Below are positions 16,070-25,979 of a stretch of DNA of 64,000 nucleotides, one piece after another; within the stretch, counting starts at the first letter, position 1; each line of letters starts with the position of its first letter. Location: contig JANPIV010000107.1 of NCBI GenBank assembly GCA_031425155.1, forward strand, positions 62,001 to 126,000, given 5' to 3'. The DNA is from M3007 sp031425155 (GTDB lineage Bacteria > Bacteroidota > Bacteroidia > Chitinophagales > Saprospiraceae). Made by a program: the position numbers and the translations under genes. Below the pieces are notes generated by a model, which saw only the letters and a list, made by a program, of their open reading frames with translations, made no database searches and was not told the origin of the DNA.

Positions 16070-19000
16070 TTATTCTACAATCAACTTGTGTACACCCGTA
16101 CCGGCAGCACTTTCTATACGCACCAGATAGACGCCTTTTGGCAAAGTCCTGACTGGAATGGCCAGCCGGTCGGCACCCAGGGCAAGTTCCGCATTTTGCA
16201 TCAACTGGCCATTGATGCTAAATAAACGCACCTGCAAATTGGATGTGGCCGGGCGATCCAGAGCCACCCATACGGTTTCGGTAGCCGGGTTGGGCTGGAG
16301 GGTGAAAGCCGGGCCCGTGCCGCCAGGTTCGTTGGTACCGACCACCTGCTGAATAACAAATTTAGGCGTAGCCAGAAAACCGCCTTCGCCATCGGTGACG
16401 GTAAAACGGAATCCATCTTGCGGCGTGGAGCCATACGAGAAATAGCGAATATTACCCGCATCCAGGTCAGCTTGCGTAAACTGCGCACCCGGCTGCAGGG
16501 CACCGCCAAAGTTGTATTGCAAGTCCCCATGTGCTGGTACCGTCACGAGGGTGAAAAGAAGTTGGGTATGACTGTTATTTGCATCATCCACCAGCAATAA
16601 GTCGGTGCTGATGACCCGATTGGTGCCTGGATCAATGTTCAGCGTATTGTTATTCACGATAAACGGCGGATTCAGCGACACAGAAGCGCAGAACTCCAGT
16701 TGAAAACCCGACAATGCGCCGCCGGACCCAATCACATTATCTTTCACCCGCAGCGTCCATACGCCGGTAGAACTCTGCCCCAGAAACGGAGTCAGCGCAT
16801 TGACCGGCCGGTAGGAGTTGCCATTATTGGGGGGTGGGCAAGGGAAATTGCTGGGTGAATTGTCGTTCAGACCAAAATTGAAACTGCCGCTATAGTTGCC
16901 GCATTTATCCTTAAACAGCAGTACGTCTGTCCCGGCCGGGCTGATAAGGTGGGCTTCCACATCTTTGAAAAATTCGTGATTGCCTTTTATCTGCTTGATA
17001 TTCATTGAATTAAATACACCACCAGAATTGATCGTAATTTTTGATTCCACGGTAGGGGCACTGTTGGGAGAAATATTCTTCGGTAAGTCGTTGGCCGAAA
17101 AACTCTGGCAGTTCTCTACGAAAGTAGAGAAAAAAGAAGGCTCCGTCCAGGCATGGGGGCTGCATTCATTGACCGGACGAATCCGCCAGTAATAAGCCGT
17201 GCCTTTTTGCAAAAACGTCGGGACCTTGATCGTATCGGCAGTCCAATTTTCTCTACGATATACGATAGTGCTATCCGCAAACGAAGGGCTGGTGCTCAGC
17301 TGAATTTCGTAAGCATTGGCATCAGCAGCGGGATTCCAGCGCAAAGTTTGCGTCTGTGACACGCCTGTCTGTCCATCGTTGGGCGCAAGCAGCGAAAGGG
17401 CGGAGAAATTATTGGAAGTCAAACGCAGCGTAACAGGCCTGATAATGGTATCAGCCCCAGCAGCTATGGCGCGCACGTTGATTACAAAGTCACCCTCCTG
17501 GACTACATTATTCAGGTCGAGCGTGAGGGTAGTTGTCTCGCCGGGATTCACGGTAGTATTGCTGAAAGTAGCCGTAGCTCCTGCGGGCAAACCGTCGGCA
17601 ATATCCAGCGCCACCGGCGTATTGAATCCACTGATGCCAGCGGTCAGTACAGTAGTGGAGAAATTATTGGGCAAACAAATTTTAGCCCCATCCGAGCTTA
17701 AACCCATCGAAAGGGAAGGCGCAGCCGGTTGGAAAATCTTGAAGTTCTGATTAGAAACATCGTAGAATACGTTGTCGGCTGCATCTATGCGGACCCGTGC
17801 GAACGGCCCAACATTGGCGGGTACTAATATCGTTTGGCTGCCGTCATTGTCCACATTCTCAGCCAGCATGACCGGATAGGCCTGACCACTGTTAGTACTC
17901 AGGCGGATGTTTACTTTTTTGCAGTTGACCGGGCTTTTGTCCGTATTTGCTACATCCCAGGTCACCGTAACATATTCGCCTACATACCAGGTAGTGGTGT
18001 TGCTGTTAGGATATTGTACCAAAAACGGGCCTGCTCCCTCGAACGCATGGAACTCTACATCTGACCAGCCCACACCGCCGCCATTGGTCCGGTTATCGCG
18101 GGCCGTGAGGCGAAATTTCAGATCACGGCTATAAGTGGGCAGCTGTTCGGTAATATCCGAGCTGTTCGCCAGTACGGTATTCAGTCTGGGAAAATAACGG
18201 TACGTAACGTTCACTGCCGGGCGGGTGCGGAAAATAGCGGCATCGCCAACAGGCTGGCCCAACGGCGATTCCGGACCGGCACTCATTCCTTCCCAGCAAT
18301 AAGTCATTTCATCGCTATCCGCATCGGTGGCTGAGCCGTCGAGCACAAAAGGCGTGCTGATCGGGATAAAAAAACCATCCTGGTAGGGCAGCGTGACCAC
18401 CGGGGGCAGGTTATCCGTGATGAGGTCAGTCCCGCAGTTACCCGGCTCCGTCAGGAAATAATTCCTGATTTCTTCGATGGAGCCGGAGTGATAGTACAGA
18501 TCGGCATCGCCTTGTATGTTATCAGGACCACAAGCGCCGGCATAAGACATAATTGTGCTGCCGCTGCCCGGCTCGAAGGCTGTAGTACCCGCCCGTCCGC
18601 CGCCGCCGTCACAGCGGTTCCAAGTATGCCCGCCACCCATTTGGTGGCCTACCTCCTGGCCGATAACACTCAAAAAGCTATTCCCGTAATTGTTGTTTCC
18701 GTTCCCTGCCGAACAGCCCCTGGCCTTGCCCTCGACACAGCCATTGCCGCCGGCTACCCCGATTGCCCCGCCTTGGATATAGCGGGCATACACGTGCCCC
18801 AGATCATAGTTGGCCGAGCCGATTTTGGTATTGACAATGGCGGGATTCTGTGACATCCAATCGCCTACTTCCAGGCCGGTGTATGGATCGCTATCCGGGT
18901 CCAGATAAATAACTTTGTCATTATTTCCCACCAGCTGCAGACGCATGTCCACATCGCGCTCATAAGTAGCACTCACCATATTGGTATATTCTACCACAGC

Positions 19001-19720
19001 AGAAAGGGCCGATTCCAAAGTGCCGCCGTGATCCTGGGCAAACTGGCCGGTACAAGCCGCCACATAGCGGAATACACGGAGTTTCACCGGGTCGAAAGAC
19101 GGACCGCGATCCTCCACCTCCGGGGTGTAAGGATGCTCATCGGGGGCTACCGTGGGGGGCATTGTACCAGCTACGACGCCGGTGGTCAGCCCCCGGTGCG
19201 GGTTGGCTGGCAATGCAGCACGGTCGAAAGCCACGTAATAGTCCAATTGGCCCCAGGCATAAGGCTCCACATATTCGGTGCCGAGATCGGGCCGCATGAT
19301 CATCGCCTGGAAGCCCCGTACGGTCGTGCTGAAACGCACGGTTTTGCCCGGTGTACGCAGCGACTCCCCGCCATAGGTATGGATGTAGGGTGCTTTGGCC
19401 GCCAGTTCGGGGGCCATAATGGCTACCTGCCAAACAGCAAAATCCTCTATGGAGCCATCGCTCATCGGAATGGCAATCACGCAGGTATGCTGGCGGGCAG
19501 CCGGGGTGAATTCCCAGGGCGCATTCTGCAACGCCGTCTCCAAAGCGGGCAGCTGCAACTGATAGGTGGTATACGCAGAGGGCATCGCGGAGCGCGGCGC
19601 AACGCTCCGCAGCACCACCGCGCTTTCAGCCACAGGATGAAAAAACTGGTGGCCCGACTGGGCTGAAAGGGAGGCAATCCAGCCGCAACAAAGCAGCGAA
19701 AGCAGGTTTATTTTTTTCAT
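16070..19720 (-). CDS. Giant secreted metzincin-like (reprolysin/M12B-type) protein A with P-domain and T9SS sorting domain; first zinc His replaced by Gln
   Basis: 1216 residues from ATG 19720 (MKKINLLSLLCCGWIASLSAQ signal peptide; a longer start would be TTG). Order: propeptide-like region (~25-200), reprolysin-like domain (~205-440) with a Cys/Asn-rich segment and Met-turn-like STIMSYAG, PKD/Ig-like modules, an Fn3-like module (AYEIQLSTSPSF...YYWRIRPVNEC), a proprotein-convertase P domain (HLISPAGTDVLLFKDKCG...WTLRVKDN), a cadherin-like module ending FRFTVTDGEGG, and a T9SS sorting domain. The zinc motif is IGQEVGHQMGGGHTW: Gln instead of the expected first His of HExxHxxxxxH (codon CAG), while Glu and two His remain. 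Activity is therefore uncertain. Tandem paralogue of the next gene. Confidence 0.85.
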   Translation of the reverse strand: MKKINLLSLLCCGWIASLSAQSGHQFFHPVAESAVVLRSVAPRSAMPSAYTTYQLQLPALETALQNAPWEFTPAARQHTCVIAIPMSDGSIEDFAVWQVAIMAPELAAKAPYIHTYGGESLRTPGKTVRFSTTVRGFQAMIMRPDLGTEYVEPYAWGQLDYYVAFDRAALPANPHRGLTTGVVAGTMPPTVAPDEHPYTPEVEDRGPSFDPVKLRVFRYVAACTGQFAQDHGGTLESALSAVVEYTNMVSATYERDVDMRLQLVGNNDKVIYLDPDSDPYTGLEVGDWMSQNPAIVNTKIGSANYDLGHVYARYIQGGAIGVAGGNGCVEGKARGCSAGNGNNNYGNSFLSVIGQEVGHQMGGGHTWNRCDGGGGRAGTTAFEPGSGSTIMSYAGACGPDNIQGDADLYYHSGSIEEIRNYFLTEPGNCGTDLITDNLPPVVTLPYQDGFFIPISTPFVLDGSATDADSDEMTYCWEGMSAGPESPLGQPVGDAAIFRTRPAVNVTYRYFPRLNTVLANSSDITEQLPTYSRDLKFRLTARDNRTNGGGVGWSDVEFHAFEGAGPFLVQYPNSNTTTWYVGEYVTVTWDVANTDKSPVNCKKVNIRLSTNSGQAYPVMLAENVDNDGSQTILVPANVGPFARVRIDAADNVFYDVSNQNFKIFQPAAPSLSMGLSSDGAKICLPNNFSTTVLTAGISGFNTPVALDIADGLPAGATATFSNTTVNPGETTTLTLDLNNVVQEGDFVINVRAIAAGADTIIRPVTLRLTSNNFSALSLLAPNDGQTGVSQTQTLRWNPAADANAYEIQLSTSPSFADSTIVYRRENWTADTIKVPTFLQKGTAYYWRIRPVNECSPHAWTEPSFFSTFVENCQSFSANDLPKNISPNSAPTVESKITINSGGVFNSMNIKQIKGNHEFFKDVEAHLISPAGTDVLLFKDKCGNYSGSFNFGLNDNSPSNFPCPPPNNGNSYRPVNALTPFLGQSSTGVWTLRVKDNVIGSGGALSGFQLEFCASVSLNPPFIVNNNTLNIDPGTNRVISTDLLLVDDANNSHTQLLFTLVTVPAHGDLQYNFGGALQPGAQFTQADLDAGNIRYFSYGSTPQDGFRFTVTDGEGGFLATPKFVIQQVVGTNEPGGTGPAFTLQPNPATETVWVALDRPATSNLQVRLFSINGQLMQNAELALGADRLAIPVRTLPKGVYLVRIESAAGTGVHKLIVE

Positions 19721-19753
19721 AAAAGTGATTTTCAATTTTTTGCAGAAGGGGTT

Positions 19754-22700
19754 TTATTTCAAAATTATTTTCTTGACGCCCGTTCCCTTTGCATTTTCTA
19801 CCGACACGGCATAAATACCTTTCGGCAAATCTCCTACCTGCAGCACCATCGAAGTTGTGCCGCCGCCCAGCACCCAGCGGCGAAGCTGCTGTCCCGTGCT
19901 GTTGTAGAGCAAGATGCGGGTATCAGTTCCCAAGGCTTCGCCAAACGACACCTGCACCGATTCGCTGGCCGGGTTAGGAGCCAACTCGAAACGCAGATTG
20001 TTTTGCGGAGTGCTGGTCGCCACCATACCAATATTGATCAGGAACTTACCGCTCGTAAATCCGCCTTGGCCATCGGTGACCGTAAAGCGGAAGTCGTCTA
20101 TGGCAATACCGCCGTAGTGATAGTAGCGAATGCGGTTGTTATCAATATCCGACTGAGTAAATTGGCTGCCGAGTTTTAACTCGCCCTGGTTACTGCTCTG
20201 TAATACCCCACCCCGTGGCACGGTTACCAGCGTGAAAGTAAGTTGTTCTGCTGTATTATTAGCATCCTGTGCTTTCAGCAGGTCGCTGCCAATACCGGCA
20301 TTGTTCCCGCTGTCCAGATTCAATACTTCGTTGGTCACAATGATCGGCGCATTGGCTGCTGCACTGGAACACAGCTCGAGTTGGAAGCCAGTGAGGCTGC
20401 CGCCCGAACCAATAACATTGTCTTTGATGCGCAGGGTCCAGATGCCATCCGCATTTTGGCCATTAAAGGCCGACAGCACTTCGGTAGGTTTGGCAACCAA
20501 ACCATTATTGGGTGGCGGACAGGCAAAGGGCGATATGGCGTTATCATCAAATCCAAAATTAAAATTGCCGGAAAAACCGCCGCATTTATCTTTGAAAAGC
20601 AGCACATCGGTACCTGCCGGGCTGATAAGGCGGGCCTCCAGGTCTTTAAAAAACTGGTGGTTGCCCTGTACGCTTTTTATGTTCACATCGCTGAGCGTGC
20701 CACCGACACCTACGGTGATTTTCGACTCTACCGTGGGCGCGGAATTGGCAGAAATATTTTTAGGCAAATCATTGGCAACCAATACATTGCAAGACTCTAC
20801 CAAAGTATTGAAAGAGAAAGCCTCGGTCCACGGGGCGTTATTGCACTCATTGACCGGACGAATGCGCCAGTAGTAAGCAGTGGATTTCTCCAGGATCGTC
20901 GTTATAGTGTAACTCGCCGCAGTCAGGCTGGAATTGGAGGCTTTGATGGTACCGGGCTCGAAAGAAGGGTTGGTAGCCACCTGGATTTCATACCTGTCGG
21001 CATCCGGTGCGCCAGTCCAGGTCAGCGTTGGGGATTGCGCAACACCAACCGCACCATCGGCAGGCTGCTGGAGGACGAGTGCTGAAAAATCATTGGATAC
21101 AAACGTCTGGGTGATGACCGTGCTCACGGAAGTACTGCCGGAGGTGCCGGTAATGGTCACGTCAGTAGTGGTCTCCGGAGTACCGGCGGCAAAAGTAATG
21201 GACAGGGTGCTGCTGCTGCCGGGGGCTACGGGATTGGGGCTGAAAGTAGCACTGGCTCCGGCTGGCAGCCCGGTGGCAGTCAGCGTGATCGGCTCACTGA
21301 AACCCAGCCAGCTGTTGGTACTGATCGAGGTTGTGTAGTTTTGTGGTAAACAAATTTGTGTGGCCAGTTCACCGGCACAAATGCTGAATCCGGCTGCCGT
21401 GGCGGCCAGAATTTTGAAATTCTGATTAGAAATATCAAAAAACACGTTGTCAGCTGCTTCTACGCGGATGCGGGCCAGCGGGCCAATATTGTTCGGTACC
21501 AGCACACAGGCTTTACCGTTGTTTGGCAGATTTTCCGCCAGCATAATGGGCCATTTGCTGCCACCATTCACGCTGAGGCGAATATTGACCAATTTGCAGT
21601 TGACCGGCGATTTATCGGTATTGGCTACTTCCCAGGTCACGGTCTGATATTCCCCAACGTGCCAGGTCACGGTATTGGCATTCGGACTGACTACTTTGAA
21701 GGGGCCTGCCTGGTCTGTGGAGCGGAAAGACAGCGTATCGAAGTGAATGCCACCACCGCCGGGCCGGTTGTCCCGGGCGACCAACGCAAAAGTGAGGTCA
21801 CGTGAGTAAGTGGGCAATACCTCGCTTTTATTGTTCTGGTTAGTGATAATCGTGTTGATGCGGGGGAAAGTACGCACATAGCCTGCTGTATCCGGTTCAA
21901 AAGAGCGGAAAAGTGGCGAATTACCGACGGGGCTACCCAATTCGGCCATTGGGCCGGTATCTATTTCATCCCAGTTGTAAGTCAGCACATCGCCATCGGG
22001 GTCGGTCGCAGCACCGCGCAATTCAAAGGGAGTAGCAATCGGAATGAAAAAATCGTTGGTATAAGGGATGGTAACGGTGGGTGCATTATTAGTAGTGGCC
22101 ACAGTGAAACCGCAAGTACTGCCCTGACCGTTTTCCACAAAATCACGAATACCGCGAATGGAACAGGCATGATAATATAAATTGGTGACTCCCTGTACAT
22201 TATCAGTTCCGCAGGTGCCGGCATAAGACATAATGGTGCTACCGCTACCCGGCTCGCAACGTTCAACTCCGCTAAATGGCTCCGTCAAACCGGCACAGCT
22301 GTTCCAGGTGTGCAGACCCGACCACTGGTGACCAATTTCTTGGCCTATTGTAGCCAGAAAGTCATCTCCATAAGGGGGTTGCCCCGCCGAGCAACCGCGT
22401 CCTTTCAGTTGGGTACAAACAGAATTCAGGGAACCAACACCCAGCGCATCCCCGCCTAAAAACCTGGCGAAAACGTGGCCTACATCATATTTTTGGGCAG
22501 AACCGAGCGTGGACTGCATGGCGGCCGGGTTCTGGTCTATCCAATCGCCTACGGTCGTGCCGGTATAAGGATCCGTACTGGAGTGTAAGAAGAGGATTTT
22601 TTTCTCTTCATCAATCAGTTGCAGCCGTACGTCCAGATCGGCTTCGTACACCACGTTCAATTTGTTGGTGATATCCACCACCTTATCCAAAACGATCATG

Positions 22701-23410
22701 GTATCGTTGCCGGCATTGAGCGACTCGGAAAACTCGCCCGTAGTAGCCGCTGCGAAGCGATATACACGCAGCGTGACCGGCCCGCCCGCCAGTGGCCCGC
22801 GATCATTGACTGGCGTCGGAGCACCGGGCGAATAGCGGTCGTCTTCTGCTTTGCGCAGGTTTTGCAGGCTCTTCGGATCAATCAGCGAGGGCAATTTGCT
22901 GTACAATTCAGCCGGGTATTCTTTCCGGTCGAACGCCATATAGTATTGCACCTGATTACTGGCAATGGGCTCAATATATTCGATGCCTTTGTCCGCCCGG
23001 CGGATCATGGCCCGAAAGCCCCCGTATGGCGAACTGGTAATGTGGATGCGCCTGCCAGAGGTGGATGTACCCGATAGGGTAAGAATCTGCGGGGCACTCG
23101 CTGCCAGCACCGGCGACATGATGGCACTACGCACCAGGGCAAAGGTTTCAAAACTGCCGTCGGCCAGGGGCAGCTGCACCAGCAGTGGCTGCGCAGATGA
23201 ATACTCAGCAGGTGCCTGCGTCAGTAATGTTTGCAGTGCCTGAAAATCAAGGTGCAGGGCAGTGTAAGCGTGCGGCTCAAAGGGCCGGTCGGAATTTTCC
23301 GTCAGGACGACCGCTTCTTTGGCCACCGGTTGCCAGAACTGCTGCACGGTTTGCGCGGACAGGCCAAACAGCCAACCGCCCGAAATAAGGAGGGATAAAG
23401 TAAAACGCAT
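19754..23410 (-). CDS. Giant secreted metzincin-like protein B (paralogue of A); same Gln substitution
   Basis: 1218 residues with signal peptide MRFTLSLLISGGWLFGLSAQ and the same module order as its neighbour: propeptide, reprolysin-like domain, Ig/PKD, Fn3 (DRYEIQVATNPSF...YYWRIRPVNEC), P domain (RLISPAGTDVLLFKDKCG), cadherin-like (FRFTVTDGQGG), T9SS sorting domain (LAPNPASESVQVSF...GVKKIILK). The zinc motif reads IGQEIGHQWSGLHTW, again with Gln for the first His but encoded by CAA rather than CAG. Only 33 bp separate it from protein A, so they form a tandem duplication, probably co-transcribed with B first. Extracellular or surface-bound; the role is unknown if not proteolytic. Confidence 0.85.
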   Translation of the reverse strand: MRFTLSLLISGGWLFGLSAQTVQQFWQPVAKEAVVLTENSDRPFEPHAYTALHLDFQALQTLLTQAPAEYSSAQPLLVQLPLADGSFETFALVRSAIMSPVLAASAPQILTLSGTSTSGRRIHITSSPYGGFRAMIRRADKGIEYIEPIASNQVQYYMAFDRKEYPAELYSKLPSLIDPKSLQNLRKAEDDRYSPGAPTPVNDRGPLAGGPVTLRVYRFAAATTGEFSESLNAGNDTMIVLDKVVDITNKLNVVYEADLDVRLQLIDEEKKILFLHSSTDPYTGTTVGDWIDQNPAAMQSTLGSAQKYDVGHVFARFLGGDALGVGSLNSVCTQLKGRGCSAGQPPYGDDFLATIGQEIGHQWSGLHTWNSCAGLTEPFSGVERCEPGSGSTIMSYAGTCGTDNVQGVTNLYYHACSIRGIRDFVENGQGSTCGFTVATTNNAPTVTIPYTNDFFIPIATPFELRGAATDPDGDVLTYNWDEIDTGPMAELGSPVGNSPLFRSFEPDTAGYVRTFPRINTIITNQNNKSEVLPTYSRDLTFALVARDNRPGGGGIHFDTLSFRSTDQAGPFKVVSPNANTVTWHVGEYQTVTWEVANTDKSPVNCKLVNIRLSVNGGSKWPIMLAENLPNNGKACVLVPNNIGPLARIRVEAADNVFFDISNQNFKILAATAAGFSICAGELATQICLPQNYTTSISTNSWLGFSEPITLTATGLPAGASATFSPNPVAPGSSSTLSITFAAGTPETTTDVTITGTSGSTSVSTVITQTFVSNDFSALVLQQPADGAVGVAQSPTLTWTGAPDADRYEIQVATNPSFEPGTIKASNSSLTAASYTITTILEKSTAYYWRIRPVNECNNAPWTEAFSFNTLVESCNVLVANDLPKNISANSAPTVESKITVGVGGTLSDVNIKSVQGNHQFFKDLEARLISPAGTDVLLFKDKCGGFSGNFNFGFDDNAISPFACPPPNNGLVAKPTEVLSAFNGQNADGIWTLRIKDNVIGSGGSLTGFQLELCSSAAANAPIIVTNEVLNLDSGNNAGIGSDLLKAQDANNTAEQLTFTLVTVPRGGVLQSSNQGELKLGSQFTQSDIDNNRIRYYHYGGIAIDDFRFTVTDGQGGFTSGKFLINIGMVATSTPQNNLRFELAPNPASESVQVSFGEALGTDTRILLYNSTGQQLRRWVLGGGTTSMVLQVGDLPKGIYAVSVENAKGTGVKKIILK

Positions 23411-23535
23411 ATTAGAAGAGCTTCGTTGTTGTGTTCGTTAAAGTTTGAGAGCGGAATGATGGGAACCATTCGGAGTGACAAATTTCCAAAGTTTCAAGCG
23501 GAAACTTCATAATTAGTGGGAATTTGCTAATCCTA

Positions 23536-25764
23536 TCAAGGTTTATCCTTCTTAGCCAGCTTTTCCTGCAAAAAATTGGTCATCAAAGTGTATAAATGCA
23601 GCCGGGCATTGTCGCCGGTGATGCCGTGACTGCGATTGGGGTAGATCATGGTATTGAATTGTTTGTTCTCAGCCACCAGCCGGTTGGCCAGTTCGGCAGT
23701 GTGCTGGAAATGCACATTATCATCGGCCAGGCCATGCACCAACAGGTAATTACCTTTTAATAAATCAGCGTAGTTGGTCGGCGAATTCTGTTCGTACCCT
23801 TCGGGATTTTCCTCGTGTGTCTGCATGTAGCGCTCGGTGTAAATGCTGTCATACCATTTCCAGTTGGTGACCGGGGCCACCGCAATGGCGGACTTGAACA
23901 CGTCTTTGCCTTTCAAAATACAATTGGTGGACATGTAGCCACCATAACTCCAGCCAAAAATACCAATACGATCTTTGTCCACAAAAGGTTGGGTGCCTAA
24001 ATACTTCGCCGCTTCGATCTGGTCAATTACTTCATAGTGTCCGAGTTGTTTGTAAGTCATTTTCTTAAATTCCTCGCCCCGTGCCCCGGTGCCTCGATTG
24101 TCCACGCAAGCCACCACATAGCCCTGCTGGGCCAGCATCTGAAACCACCAATAGTTGGCACCTTTCCATTGATCCAGTACCTGCTGACTGCCGGGGCCAC
24201 CGTACACAAACATCAGCACCGGCAGTTGCTGATTGGCATATTGCGGCGCAGTGGGCTTCAGCATCCAGCCATTGAGGATGACCTTTTCGGAAGTAGTGAA
24301 TTGGAAAAATTCCATCGGTATGGTTCCATATTCTTTCTGTTTGGCCTGTAGGTCGGTATTCATTTCCAGGGGGCGGACTACCTTGCCCGAACGGTCATAT
24401 ACGGCGTACTGCGGTGGCGCATTTTGCGTAGAAAAAGTGCCAATATAATAGTCAAACGTGCTGCTGAACTGCGCCGCCTGATAGCCACTGCCCTTGCTGA
24501 TCTGCTTTTGCTTTTTGCCGGTCAGTTTTACGGAATAAACTTCCCGCTGCATCGGATTATTTCGGGCCGCCTGAAAATAAACCAGCCCGTTTTTCTCGTC
24601 CACGCCGTACAGGTTCGTCACGTCCCAATCACCGGAAGTGAGAGCAGTTTTTTGCCGACCTTCCATGTCATAGTAGTACAGATGATTAAAGCCACTTTTC
24701 TCGCTTTGCGCAATAAATCCCGATCCATCGCTCAGGAAGGTAATTTCCTGTAAATCAAGGTAATATTTGTTTTTTTCTTCCAATAAAATGGTGCTTTTGC
24801 CGGTCATAGGATCGGATAGCAGCAGTTGCTCCCGGTTCTGGTGGCGGTTCATCAAAGTCAGACACAATTGCCCGGCAGGCGTCCAGGTCAGCCGTGGGAA
24901 ATAATAATCGCTGGGGTCATTAGCGTCCTGTTTTGCATTCGCTACCTGCGTATCCACACGCTGGGTCTTGCTGCCGGCCAAATCGTACAGCCAGGCCGTT
25001 ACCACGGCATTTTTCTCCCCTACTTTTGGGTATTTGAACGTATCCAGCACCGGGTAGGCCTCGTTTTTATACAGTTCCATAGTGAATTCCGGCACCTCCG
25101 ATTCATCGAAACGCAGGAAGGCTAGCCGCTGTCCGTCGGGGCTCCATTCAAAAGCACGCGTCAGTTTAAATTCTTCCTCATACACCCAATCCGCAGCACC
25201 ATTAATAATGGCGTTCCTTCGCCCGTCATTGGTTACACGCGTCGTTTTGCCGGAGGCTAAATCGCGGTAGTACAGGTCATTTTCCATGACGAAAGCCACC
25301 TTCGAGGCATCGGGCGAAAAAGTAGCATACATCTGTTTCGGCCCGTTTTGCAGCCGTACAATTGTTTTAGCCTTTTGATCAAAGACAAAATAGTTGGACC
25401 TGGAGCTCCAGCGATAAATCTGCTCCGTGCTATCCGTCAGCAAGAGTTTGGTATTGTCCGGGCTGAATGTGTAACCGTCGTAAGTTCCCTTCCAGCTGGG
25501 GTCCGCCCTGGTCACCGCAGTGGTGGCATCAAACAGGGAACCGCTCTTGTTGCCGCTCAGCAGGTCATATTGCTCGATGACCCTGCCACTTAGCCGGGTA
25601 TAATGCACACCGTCGGGCTGGAAATTAAATCCGGGTACCCCTTTGGCATTGAACGTACCTTTTTGCCAAATATCTTCGAGGGTGATCGGCTTTTGAGCGG
25701 GTAAAGTGCTGCCAAGGAGAAAAAAGCAGGCGTAGAAAAAGGGGCGTAAAAGAGAAAGACGCAT
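23536..25764 (-). CDS. S9B family dipeptidyl-peptidase IV-like serine peptidase
   Basis: 742 residues. Signal peptide (about 1-22), N-terminal eight-bladed propeller (DPP4_N, about 80-450; contains DWVYEEEF, the double-Glu motif that binds the substrate amino terminus in DPP-IV), then an alpha/beta-hydrolase domain (about 490-742). The triad is seen: Ser in GWSYGGYMS (about 605), Asp in HGLADDNVHFQ (about 680) and His in NRSHGITG (about 713). It releases X-Pro-type dipeptides from peptide N-termini, most likely in the periplasm, consistent with a peptide-using lifestyle. No T9SS domain; the protein ends in a Lys-rich EKLAKKDKP tail. Monocistronic. Confidence 0.95.
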   Translation of the reverse strand: MRLSLLRPFFYACFFLLGSTLPAQKPITLEDIWQKGTFNAKGVPGFNFQPDGVHYTRLSGRVIEQYDLLSGNKSGSLFDATTAVTRADPSWKGTYDGYTFSPDNTKLLLTDSTEQIYRWSSRSNYFVFDQKAKTIVRLQNGPKQMYATFSPDASKVAFVMENDLYYRDLASGKTTRVTNDGRRNAIINGAADWVYEEEFKLTRAFEWSPDGQRLAFLRFDESEVPEFTMELYKNEAYPVLDTFKYPKVGEKNAVVTAWLYDLAGSKTQRVDTQVANAKQDANDPSDYYFPRLTWTPAGQLCLTLMNRHQNREQLLLSDPMTGKSTILLEEKNKYYLDLQEITFLSDGSGFIAQSEKSGFNHLYYYDMEGRQKTALTSGDWDVTNLYGVDEKNGLVYFQAARNNPMQREVYSVKLTGKKQKQISKGSGYQAAQFSSTFDYYIGTFSTQNAPPQYAVYDRSGKVVRPLEMNTDLQAKQKEYGTIPMEFFQFTTSEKVILNGWMLKPTAPQYANQQLPVLMFVYGGPGSQQVLDQWKGANYWWFQMLAQQGYVVACVDNRGTGARGEEFKKMTYKQLGHYEVIDQIEAAKYLGTQPFVDKDRIGIFGWSYGGYMSTNCILKGKDVFKSAIAVAPVTNWKWYDSIYTERYMQTHEENPEGYEQNSPTNYADLLKGNYLLVHGLADDNVHFQHTAELANRLVAENKQFNTMIYPNRSHGITGDNARLHLYTLMTNFLQEKLAKKDKP

Positions 25765-25979
25765 GGTTAGTGGCAGGTAAGTAAATAAAGCGTGAAAATA
25801 CGGCGCGGCAAGGGCCAGCGTATCAAGTAAGGTTTTTTTTACGACAAAAGGAGGTGGAAGGCAGCCATCTGACGTATTTGCATCGTCCGAATGCTCCGAA
25901 ACACGGAGAAACGCCGTAAATTTTTTTTCTGAAACAAAGCCACCGAAAACGATCTTTGCCGACTCATACCTACCTCGTC

